Below are positions 1-5,138 of a DNA stretch of 5,746 nt, in pieces (position 1 is the stretch's first letter; each line of letters begins with the position of its first letter). The position numbers and the translations under genes are program-made. This DNA is from Clostridiales bacterium. Its GTDB lineage: Bacteria; Bacillota; Clostridia; Oscillospirales; Acutalibacteraceae. The notes beneath the pieces are model-generated. The model searched no databases. It was not told the DNA's origin and saw only the letters and a program-made list of their open reading frames with translations. The DNA lies in contig JAAYKB010000131.1 of NCBI GenBank assembly GCA_012522615.1, positions 1-5,746 of the forward strand, given 5' to 3'.

Positions 1-3
1 ATC

Positions 4-642
4 ATGAATCTAAATGTTAAGCCCGAATTGCGCGAGGTTTATACAGAAATTAAAAGCCATCTTATCAATGACGACAAACCGTCGGAATACCTGAACAGTA
101 TTTCTGACAGCCAAGTCATGCGGGAGTATCCCTTTTCAATGCTTCACGAACTGAAAACCACAGGGCAGTCTCCCGACCATCATCCCGAGGGCAATGTGTG
201 GAACCATACCCTTCTTGTAGTGGATGAGGCGGCAATGCGCAAATCAAAGAGCAAAAACCCCGAGGCGTTCATGGTGGCGGCGCTTCTGCATGACATCGGC
301 AAGCCTGCAACCACAAAAATACGAAAGGGAAAATACACCGCATACAACCATGATAAAGCGGGAGCCCGCATGTGTAAAGAGTCTTTATCCTGCTTCACTG
401 ACGATAACAGATTCATAAAAGAGGTCTCCGAGCTTGTCAGGTATCATATGCAGATTCTCTTTGTTGTAAAGGACATGCCGTTTGCGGACATTAAGGGTAT
501 GATGGAAAACACCGATTTTAATGAAATTGCACTGCTCGGCCTATGTGACAGACTGGGCAGGACAAAGGGCAACCGGGAGGCGGAAAAGGAAAGCATCAGA
601 ATTTTCATTGAGAAATGTAACCGTTACCTTGCAAAACCATGA
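4..642 (+). CDS. HD-domain (HDIG) metal-dependent phosphohydrolase, CCA-enzyme-HD-like
   Basis: A 212-residue protein made almost entirely of an HD domain. Candidate metal ligands occur in the expected order: H68 (WNHTL), H96-D97 in HDIGKP (96-101), H116 (YNHDKAG), H148 (RYHMQ) and D182 (CDRLGR). The segment PEGNVWNHTL, the HDIGKP block and the Y-x-H-D-x-x-G-A block resemble the HD domain of bacterial tRNA nucleotidyltransferases, but no polymerase head is present. Family knowledge suggests a cytoplasmic phosphatase or phosphodiesterase acting on a nucleotide or RNA end; the substrate cannot be told. The ATG is only 3 nt from the window edge, the preceding codon ATC is in frame, and no ribosome binding site can be seen, so the protein could start further upstream. 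The next gene lies 58 nt downstream on the same strand, with no clear terminator between them, so co-transcription is possible. Confidence 0.85.
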   Translation: MNLNVKPELREVYTEIKSHLINDDKPSEYLNSISDSQVMREYPFSMLHELKTTGQSPDHHPEGNVWNHTLLVVDEAAMRKSKSKNPEAFMVAALLHDIGKPATTKIRKGKYTAYNHDKAGARMCKESLSCFTDDNRFIKEVSELVRYHMQILFVVKDMPFADIKGMMENTDFNEIALLGLCDRLGRTKGNREAEKESIRIFIEKCNRYLAKP

Positions 643-685
643 AAAACGGATTTTGTAATGGGCATACTAGTTTTAATAATGAATG

Positions 686-691
686 AAGGAG
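686..691 (+). promoter_or_regulatory. Ribosome binding site of the ABC ATPase gene
   Basis: AAGGAG lies 9 nt before the ATG at 701. It favours 701 over the in-frame ATG at 683, which precedes this motif and has no Shine-Dalgarno sequence of its own. Confidence 0.75.
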
Positions 692-700
692 CGCCGTCCT

Positions 701-1399
701 ATGCCCGAAATTATCCGGATAAACAAGCTATACAAAATATATCATCAGGGTACAAATGAAATAAGGGCGCTGAACGGGGTTTCATTAACCGTCAACCAAG
801 GCGAATTCCTTGCAATCGTGGGGCATTCCGGTTCGGGAAAATCCACCCTTATGAATATACTGGGTTGTCTTGACGCCCCGACTGCCGGAGAATATTTTCT
901 TGAAGGCTATGACGTCGCCAGCCTGAATGACAATCGGCTTTCGGATATCCGCAATCGTTACATCGGCTTTATATTTCAGGGCTTCAATCTTATCGCGGGT
1001 CTTACCGCACTTGAGAACGTGGAACTTCCGTTAATATATCGCGGTATGAGACGGGACCAAAGACATAAAGCGGCGATAGAAAGTCTTGAACGTGTCGGGC
1101 TTGGCAACCGGATGCATCACCGTCCCGCGGAAATGTCCGGAGGGCAGCAGCAGAGGGTTGCAATAGCGCGCGCTATTGCGGCGCACCCGCCGCTTATACT
1201 TGCCGACGAACCGACAGGCAATCTCGATACCGTATCGGGGATGGAGGTAATAAACACCCTGCTTGATTTGAATAATGAGGGCCGCACCGTCATCCTTATC
1301 ACCCATGACCGGGATATAGCCTCGCTTGCCAAGCGTATTATCAGCATAAAGGATGGAAGAATAATCTCAGATCAGATAACCGAATCGGCCGTTTCCTGA
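701..1399 (+). CDS. ABC transporter ATP-binding protein, MacB/LolD/YknY type
   Basis: A 232-residue ABC ATPase with every core motif: Walker A GHSGSGKST (41-49), Q-loop Q93 (FQGFNL), signature MSGGQQQR (145-152), Walker B LILADE (165-170) with catalytic E170, D-loop NLD (174-176) and switch H202 (THD). Sequence style (EIIRINKLYKIY, ALNGVSL, GCLDAPTAGEY, DEPTGNLD) places it in the family that pairs with FtsX/MacB-like permeases in lipoprotein release, macrolide or peptide export and antimicrobial-peptide resistance. The enzyme would act at the inner face of the membrane, hydrolysing ATP to drive a partner permease. The start at 701 is chosen for its AAGGAG; an upstream in-frame ATG at 683 would add six residues. 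No permease gene follows, because the next gene is convergent. A partner could be encoded elsewhere. The signature begins MSGGQ rather than LSGGQ, a tolerated variant. Confidence 0.93.
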   Translation: MPEIIRINKLYKIYHQGTNEIRALNGVSLTVNQGEFLAIVGHSGSGKSTLMNILGCLDAPTAGEYFLEGYDVASLNDNRLSDIRNRYIGFIFQGFNLIAGLTALENVELPLIYRGMRRDQRHKAAIESLERVGLGNRMHHRPAEMSGGQQQRVAIARAIAAHPPLILADEPTGNLDTVSGMEVINTLLDLNNEGRTVILITHDRDIASLAKRIISIKDGRIISDQITESAVS

Positions 1400-1828
1400 C
1401 TAATCATCCTCGTCCGCTTCGCCGTCATAAACCTCGTCGCAGACAAATTCATATAACTCCTTTGCGGTATCATATATTTTGCCGATACTTTCGGAATTTA
1501 AATGCAAATCAATATCGGAAGGATACCGCGTTTCAATATAAAGACGGTTCATTTTAGCCGTTTCTTCCATGTAATGTTTAAAATATGTATTATGCCGCGC
1601 GGCCTGCCTGCAAAGCCATGTCAGGTTATGCCCGTCAACAAGCGTTCCGGTTCTGTCTATCAAATATGCCTTGAGCGCTTTTTCGATACATTGCTGGCAG
1701 TGGAATCCGGCGATATCAAGGCACTGTTTGCGTTCAATCAAAATACGCGCGGCAAGGAGATCCCGCGCGGCGATTTCAAGCCAGTCGAAATACTTTCGGC
1801 TGTCCGACCCGTGTTTAGTCGACCTCAT
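1400..1828 (-). CDS. HEPN-domain protein (PF05168-like), partner of a MNT protein
   Basis: A 142-residue mostly helical HEPN protein. Recognisable parts are the first helix with the F-x-W-L-x-x-A-x-x-D-L-x-A-A pattern (14-27), the block HCQQCIEKALKAYLI (43-57), GHNLTWLCR (66-74) and the late R-L-Y-I-E-T-R-Y-P segment (95-103) typical of PF05168 HEPN proteins. HEPN proteins are often RNases and act as toxins in MNT/HEPN modules. The usual RX4-6H motif is not clear: the nearest candidate is R59 with H67, seven residues apart. The C-terminus is acidic (about 131-142). The start at 1828 is chosen over in-frame 1864 because GGGAGGG lies 6 nt before it. The gene overlaps the end of the MNT gene by 14 bp, so translational coupling is likely. 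Its TAG stop (1402-1400) directly abuts the TGA of the convergent ABC gene. RNase activity is not assured. Confidence 0.85.
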   Translation of the reverse strand: MRSTKHGSDSRKYFDWLEIAARDLLAARILIERKQCLDIAGFHCQQCIEKALKAYLIDRTGTLVDGHNLTWLCRQAARHNTYFKHYMEETAKMNRLYIETRYPSDIDLHLNSESIGKIYDTAKELYEFVCDEVYDGEADEDD

Positions 1829-2123
1829 ACAATACCCTCCCAATCTCTTGTATGTGGGTCGCAAAGCTCATCTTATTCTCAAGAAGCTTTTTCCATTCCC
1901 CGACGGTGTATACAAGCACGTCAAATGCCAGTTCCGATTCAATTTCGACATAAAGCCTTTGCTCAACCTGCCGCGAATCCCCGTCATTGATAATGACGCA
2001 CAGCTTTACCGATTGCAGCTCACCGGCAGGGCTCTGCTTATGACTGAACAGGAGTATTCTGCGCGGATTTGCTGTGCGGACAATCTCATCTCGCAAGCAA
2101 TTCAGAATTTCTTCCGACTTCAT
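1815..2123 (-). CDS. MNT-type nucleotidyltransferase-fold protein with degenerate active site
   Basis: A 102-residue protein with the small minimal-nucleotidyltransferase fold. The block R-R-I-L-L-F-S-H-K (21-29) sits where active members have LFGSRARG. The strand after it, S38-V39-K40-L41-C42-V43, replaces S-D-x-D-L-x-V, so both metal-binding aspartates of the first pair appear lost. The third acidic position seems kept at D68 in FDVLVYT, and the tail (EWKKLLENK ... IGRVLYE) matches MNT proteins found next to HEPN genes. Active partners neutralise HEPN toxins by AMPylation; this one probably could only act by binding, or not as an antitoxin at all. The start at 2123 is preferred because GAGG lies 6 nt upstream; the in-frame ATG at 2135 has AAAGGA directly adjacent, too close to use. 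The HEPN gene starts inside its last codons. Assignment to the fold is confident by context, less so by motif. Confidence 0.75.
   Translation of the reverse strand: MKSEEILNCLRDEIVRTANPRRILLFSHKQSPAGELQSVKLCVIINDGDSRQVEQRLYVEIESELAFDVLVYTVGEWKKLLENKMSFATHIQEIGRVLYEVD
1835..1841 (-). promoter_or_regulatory. Ribosome binding site of the HEPN gene, inside the MNT coding region
   Basis: GGGAGGG on the minus strand, 6 nt before the ATG at 1828. It decides the HEPN start and lies within the final codons of the MNT gene, so ribosomes finishing MNT would pass over it. Confidence 0.7.
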
Positions 2124-2129
2124 AATAAG

Positions 2130-2133
2130 CCTC
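2130..2133 (-). promoter_or_regulatory. Ribosome binding site of the MNT gene
   Basis: GAGG on the minus strand, 6 nt before the ATG at 2123. The stronger AAAGGA at 2141-2136 touches the alternative ATG at 2135 with no spacer, which argues against that start. A TATACT box at 2204-2199 could be the -10 of a promoter, but I see no good -35 at 17 nt. Confidence 0.5.
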
Positions 2134-2230
2134 ATTCCTTTCTCATGTCCCTGTTAATCGTCGGAACCCCCGTTAAAAATACGTTGCATCGCATATTCAG
2201 TATATCATAAATATTCCTATTCATAAAGCA

Positions 2231-2274
2231 TAACATAGGGCTGACGCTCAATCCTGCGCGTCAGCCCTATGTTA
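2231..2274. repeat. Perfect 17-bp inverted repeat (hairpin A)
   Basis: Arms 2231-2247 and 2258-2274 pair without mismatch around a 10-nt loop. Neither strand carries a T-run after the stem, so this is not a textbook intrinsic terminator, though it lies downstream of the rubredoxin gene and upstream of the MNT gene, where it could slow or process the transcript. It may equally be a dispersed palindromic repeat unit. Confidence 0.8.
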
Positions 2275-2281
2275 ATGAATC

Positions 2282-2305
2282 TACCCCGCGACAAGTCGCG
2301 GGGTA
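2282..2305. repeat. Perfect GC-rich 11-bp inverted repeat (hairpin B)
   Basis: Arms 2282-2292 (TACCCCGCGAC) and 2295-2305 (GTCGCGGGGTA) are fully complementary with only AA between them, so the practical fold is a 10-bp stem with a CAAG or CTTG loop. It lies 7 nt from hairpin A and 26 nt downstream of the rubredoxin stop. No T-tract follows on either strand. The compact GC stem resembles REP-type palindromes more than a terminator; this is an impression, not a match. Confidence 0.75.
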
Positions 2306-2331
2306 TTGAAACCGGAATGTTCATAATATAT

Positions 2332-2493
2332 TTATTCGGCAGGCTCAAACATATCCTTGCCGGCCCCGCAGATGGGGCATACAAAATCATCGGGAAGGTC
2401 CTCAAACGCCGTGCCGGGTGCAATCCCCTGTTCCTCCACACCCAGCTCAGGGTCATATTCATAACCGCAGATGGAGCATACATACTTTTTCAT
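2332..2493 (-). CDS. Rubredoxin
   Basis: A 53-residue single-domain rubredoxin, the standard family length. Two CxxCG knuckles bind one iron: C6-S-I-C9-G and C39-P-I-C42-G. Other family hallmarks are K-Y-V-C (3-6), G-Y-E-Y-D-P (10-15), GIAPGTAFEDLPDDFVCP (23-40) and the short acidic tail. The residue before the second knuckle is F38 where W is most common. Rubredoxins are small cytoplasmic one-electron carriers used by anaerobes, often passing electrons from NAD(P)H oxidoreductases to superoxide reductase, rubrerythrin or flavodiiron proteins for oxygen and peroxide defence; no such partner is in this window. The ATG at 2493 has AAGGAG 8 nt upstream (2507-2502). A consensus-like promoter lies about 90 nt upstream, and two hairpins follow, so it is probably a single-gene transcript or leads weakly into the MNT/HEPN pair. 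Confidence 0.96.
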   Translation of the reverse strand: MKKYVCSICGYEYDPELGVEEQGIAPGTAFEDLPDDFVCPICGAGKDMFEPAE

Positions 2494-2582
2494 TTTAACA
2501 TCTCCTTTTTATAATCTGGCAATTTAACAGCAATAGCTGACAGGCCCGTTTATAACTGGGTTTGCAATAATGTGTTTATAAC

Positions 2583-2611
2583 AATATAAATGATAGCCGG
2601 TTAAAAGTCAA
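2583..2611 (-). promoter_or_regulatory. Sigma-A-type promoter for rubredoxin
   Basis: On the minus strand TTGACT (2611-2606) and TATATT (2588-2583) are separated by exactly 17 nt, each matching the consensus at five of six bases. Transcription would begin near 2576, giving a leader of roughly 80 nt before the rubredoxin ATG. Confidence 0.7.
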
Positions 2612-2630
2612 TCACAAAAACGGATTTTAC

Positions 2631-2706
2631 GATGCTAAATCCGGGGCAGGCGCAAACAGGATTACTATTTTCTGCTGTACCTGCCCTTAGTGTTGTTATT
2701 AGCATC
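2631..2706. other. Foldable segment in the divergent intergenic region
   Basis: Nested complementary arms: outer GATGCTAA (2631-2638) with TTAGCATC (2699-2706), inner GGGCAGG (2644-2650) with CCTGCCC (2680-2686), and a possible ACAG/CTGT pair (2656-2659 with 2675-2678). It lies upstream of the DUF3298-type gene and upstream of the rubredoxin promoter. It could be a leader RNA structure, a protein-binding palindrome or a relic repeat. It matches no riboswitch class that I recognise. No convincing forward promoter was found for the downstream gene. Confidence 0.45.
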
Positions 2707-2747
2707 CATAATTATTTTGCATAGGATGGGAAGAAGGAGGAGTTGCC

Positions 2748-3425
2748 ATGAACATAAGCAGCAGTGCCAACATCTCAATGAGAGAAACCAACCGCACCTA
2801 CAGGTATAACAACACCGGCGTTCTGTCTCTGACAATCCGCCGACCGGAAATCAGACTTCCCTCTAGCCCAAAAGCACAGGCGAACATAAACCGCCGTTTT
2901 GCCCTTGAAGCCGGAAGGTTCTACCGCCATGCATCTTCCGAGCTATACCGCCAGGCGGTACGTTCCTACCAAAACGCGCAAAAGAACGGCTTCCCTTTCA
3001 TCCCGTACGAAGCGTTTATGCAGTTTGATATTACATACAATATGTCCTGCTACCTCAGCAGCTACAACGACAGATACCAGTTCACGGGCGGCGCCCACGG
3101 AAGCACTGTCAGGTCGTCAGATACATTCAGCCTTAAGACAGGAAACCGAATTCCTTTGTCCCACTACTTCAGCGCCGGATATGATTACCGCGGCTTTCTG
3201 TTGGGTCAGATAATCATGCAGGCAGACGCCAATATGCAGGAAAATCCAATTTATTTCGAAGATTATCGGGAACTGATTGTCCGGCACTTCAACCCGCAAA
3301 ACTATTACCTTTCAAACACCGGTCTGGTCATTTACTATCAGCAATATGAAATCGCACCCTATGCGACGGGTATTGTGGAGTTCACGATACCGTATTCTAC
3401 ACTCGGATGGATCCCCCGCTGCTGA
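2748..3425 (+). CDS. DUF4163/DUF3298-type protein (RsiV/PdaC-like), no signal peptide
   Basis: A 225-residue protein. The N-terminal half (about 20-115) resembles DUF4163, with Y-L-S-S-Y-N-D (102-108) leading into the characteristic F-T-G-G-A-H-G motif (112-118). The C-terminal half (about 125-222) resembles DUF3298, including LKTGNRIPL (129-137), the segment YYLSNTGLVIYYQQYEIAP (186-204), ATGIVEF (206-212) and TIPYSTL (213-219). In family members such as the anti-sigma factor RsiV this unit lies outside the membrane and binds lysozyme; in PdaC it accompanies a peptidoglycan deacetylase. Here the first 30 residues are polar, with no signal peptide or membrane helix, so the location is unclear. 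The start has a strong AAGGAGG 7 nt upstream (2734-2740), so an overlooked upstream signal peptide is unlikely. A sigma-factor or deacetylase domain is absent. Function is unknown; the family assignment rests on motifs. Confidence 0.8.
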   Translation: MNISSSANISMRETNRTYRYNNTGVLSLTIRRPEIRLPSSPKAQANINRRFALEAGRFYRHASSELYRQAVRSYQNAQKNGFPFIPYEAFMQFDITYNMSCYLSSYNDRYQFTGGAHGSTVRSSDTFSLKTGNRIPLSHYFSAGYDYRGFLLGQIIMQADANMQENPIYFEDYRELIVRHFNPQNYYLSNTGLVIYYQQYEIAPYATGIVEFTIPYSTLGWIPRC

Positions 3426-3455
3426 TACAGCCGTCCTATAATTTAAATCAGATTG

Positions 3456-3484
3456 TTTACAATGATGGGAATTTGTTGTATAAT
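3456..3484 (+). promoter_or_regulatory. Sigma-A-type promoter for the YifB/ComM gene
   Basis: TTTACA (3456-3461) and a perfect TATAAT (3479-3484) with a 17-nt spacer. Transcription would start near 3491, giving a short leader of about 25 nt that still includes the ribosome binding site at 3502-3509. Confidence 0.8.
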
Positions 3485-3501
3485 GCCGTTAATTGGTATT
3501 T

Positions 3502-3509
3502 AAGGGGGG
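3502..3509 (+). promoter_or_regulatory. Ribosome binding site fixing a GTG start
   Basis: AAGGGGGG lies 6 nt before the GTG at 3516. No in-frame ATG fits the conserved N-terminus F-A-R-V-N-S-L-G-L, so GTG is the real start. Confidence 0.75.
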
Positions 3510-3515
3510 CGGGCG

Positions 3516-5048
3516 GTGTTTGCACGCGTCAACAGCTTGGGGTTGCTTGGAATAGACGGCTTCCCGATTAAGGTCGAGGCAGATATTTCACAGGGATTAC
3601 CCGGATTTGATGTGGTCGGTTTGCCGGGAGCCGCGGTCAGGGAGTCCCGTGACCGGGTGCGTTCCTCAATGAAAAACTGCGGCTTTACATACCCGGTCAG
3701 CCGCATCACGGTAAATCTGGCGCCCGCCGATATACGCAAGGAGGGTTCGGTTTATGACCTTCCTCTGCTCCTCGCGCTGCTCAAGGCGAGCGGACAACTC
3801 GAAATGTCGCTGGATGACTCGGCGTTTGTCGGCGAGCTGTCATTGGACGGAGAGGTGCGCCCGATAAGGGGTGTTCTTCCTATGGTTATGGCGGCACGGG
3901 ACAACGGATTTCAGCGTGTATTCGTGCCTGAGGGCAACGCCGCCGAGGGGGCTGTCGTCGACGGAATCGACGTGATTGCAGTTTCTTCGGTCGCCTCGCT
4001 TATGGGACATCTTTCGGGTGAAAAGATTCTCAGCCCCGCCCATCCAGAGGATTTTCCGAATCTTTATTTGTCAGATGAAGAGACTGCCGATTTTTCGGAT
4101 GTTTGCGGACAGGCAGCCGCCCGCCGGGCTTTGGAGGTCGCCGCGGCCGGAGCGCACAACATACTGATGATAGGTCCCCCGGGTTCGGGAAAGAGCATGC
4201 TGGCACGGCGGCTCCCGTCCATACTTCCCGATATGACACAGACTGAGGCCTTGGAGGCGACAAAAATCCATTCTATTGCCGGTATGCTTCCCGGCGGGTC
4301 GGGGCTTTTGAAAAGCCGCCCGTTTCGTTCCCCCCACCACGGTGTATCTGTTGCCGGACTTACCGGAGGAGGAACGGTTCCCCGTCCGGGGGAAGCTTCT
4401 CTATCCCACCACGGCGTCTTGTTCCTCGACGAGCTGCCAGAGTTTTCACGTGTGGCAATGGAGTCGCTGCGCCAGCCGCTTGAGGATTCCTGCGTCACGA
4501 TATCCCGTGTCAGCGCCTCTCTAACCTATCCCTGTTCCTTCATGCTGGTCGCGGCAATGAACCCCTGCCCTTGCGGCTATTTCGGGCACCCCACAAGAAC
4601 ATGCAAATGCAGTCCCAACGCCCAGCAGACATATCTGTCGCGTATTTCCGGTCCGCTGCTTGACCGGATCGACCTCCACATTGAGGTGCCGCCGGTCGAA
4701 TATGAACAGCTCTCGTCAAAAAACCCCTCTGAAAGCTCGGCTTCCATACGGGAAAGGGTCAACGCCGCCCGCGCGATTCAGCTCGAACGCTTCAGGGGTA
4801 CGTCGGTCATCAGTAATGCGCGTATTCCGGCGGGTATGCTCCGCAAGGTATGTGCCATGACAGACGACGCATCGAGCATGCTTCACGGTGTTTTTGACCG
4901 GATGGGGCTATCCGCCCGGGCTTACGACCGTTTGCTCAAGGTTGCTCGGACCATCGCAGACCTTGATTCCGCCGAAATAATCGATACACGTCATCTCTCC
5001 GAAGCGGTCCAATACCGCAGTCTTGACCGGAAATATTGGCGAAAATAA
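3516..5048 (+). CDS. comM: YifB/ComM-family Mg-chelatase-like AAA+ ATPase
   Basis: A full-length 510-residue protein, the normal size for the family. The N-terminal ChlI/Lon-S16-like domain spans about 20-140 (GLPGFDVVGLPGAAVRESRD at 27-46, NLAPADIRKEGSVYDLP at 67-83). The AAA+ Mg-chelatase core spans about 190-390: Walker A GPPGSGKS (220-227), RSPHHG (271-276), Walker B VLFLDE (301-306), sensor region AAMNPCPCG (346-354) and LLDRIDLHIEVP (381-392) with R384 as probable arginine finger. C351, C353, C363 and C365 form a possible metal-binding cluster characteristic of the family. The C-terminal domain (about 400-505) has GLSARAYDRLLKVARTIADL (464-483). In Haemophilus and Vibrio, ComM is a hexameric branch-migration helicase that aids integration of transformed DNA; the role in Clostridia is less certain. 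The gene has its own promoter and is not beside dprA here. It ends 28 nt before a shared terminator. Confidence 0.95.
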   Translation: MFARVNSLGLLGIDGFPIKVEADISQGLPGFDVVGLPGAAVRESRDRVRSSMKNCGFTYPVSRITVNLAPADIRKEGSVYDLPLLLALLKASGQLEMSLDDSAFVGELSLDGEVRPIRGVLPMVMAARDNGFQRVFVPEGNAAEGAVVDGIDVIAVSSVASLMGHLSGEKILSPAHPEDFPNLYLSDEETADFSDVCGQAAARRALEVAAAGAHNILMIGPPGSGKSMLARRLPSILPDMTQTEALEATKIHSIAGMLPGGSGLLKSRPFRSPHHGVSVAGLTGGGTVPRPGEASLSHHGVLFLDELPEFSRVAMESLRQPLEDSCVTISRVSASLTYPCSFMLVAAMNPCPCGYFGHPTRTCKCSPNAQQTYLSRISGPLLDRIDLHIEVPPVEYEQLSSKNPSESSASIRERVNAARAIQLERFRGTSVISNARIPAGMLRKVCAMTDDASSMLHGVFDRMGLSARAYDRLLKVARTIADLDSAEIIDTRHLSEAVQYRSLDRKYWRK

Positions 5049-5076
5049 AAATCCGCCTCCCCTTTAATAAATCTCA

Positions 5077-5133
5077 ACCATGTTATAAAATTGCGGGAAT
5101 TCTCGGTGAATTCCCGCAATTTTATAACATGGT
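5077..5133. terminator. Bidirectional intrinsic terminator between convergent genes
   Basis: A perfect 26-bp inverted repeat, arms 5077-5102 and 5108-5133, around a 5-nt loop. The GC-rich core (TTGCGGGAATTC and its complement) is flanked by A-rich sequence on the left and AATTTTAT on the right, so a short U-run follows the core on either strand. It starts 28 nt after the comM stop and lies 5 nt beyond the lepA stop, fitting a terminator shared by both genes. Confidence 0.85.
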
Positions 5134-5138
5134 CAGTA

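Noticed and set aside
641..656. A 13-nt stretch AAAAACGGATTTT after the HD gene recurs near 2616-2628.
   Set aside because: A shared word of this length in AT-rich spacers is near chance for a window of this size, and the flanks do not match, so it is not called a repeat.
2172..2204. Possible promoter for the MNT/HEPN pair with a TATACT box on the minus strand at 2204-2199.
   Set aside because: No acceptable -35 hexamer lies at 16-18 nt spacing; only the -10-like box is supported.
1502..2210. Long plus-strand open frames opposite the HEPN and MNT genes.
   Set aside because: They have no domain-like features or good ribosome binding sites and are mirror frames of the two minus-strand genes.
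2231..2305. Paired hairpins considered as a small CRISPR-like array.
   Set aside because: The two hairpins differ in sequence and there are no repeated units separated by spacers.
2217..2483. An 88-codon open frame on the minus strand overlapping the rubredoxin gene.
   Set aside because: It is a shifted frame of rubredoxin and runs through the two hairpins; it has no family features, while the 53-residue frame is unmistakably rubredoxin.
4030..4498. Several minus-strand open frames inside the ComM-family gene.
   Set aside because: They are antisense shadows of a highly conserved AAA+ coding region, rich in proline and arginine as expected for such frames.
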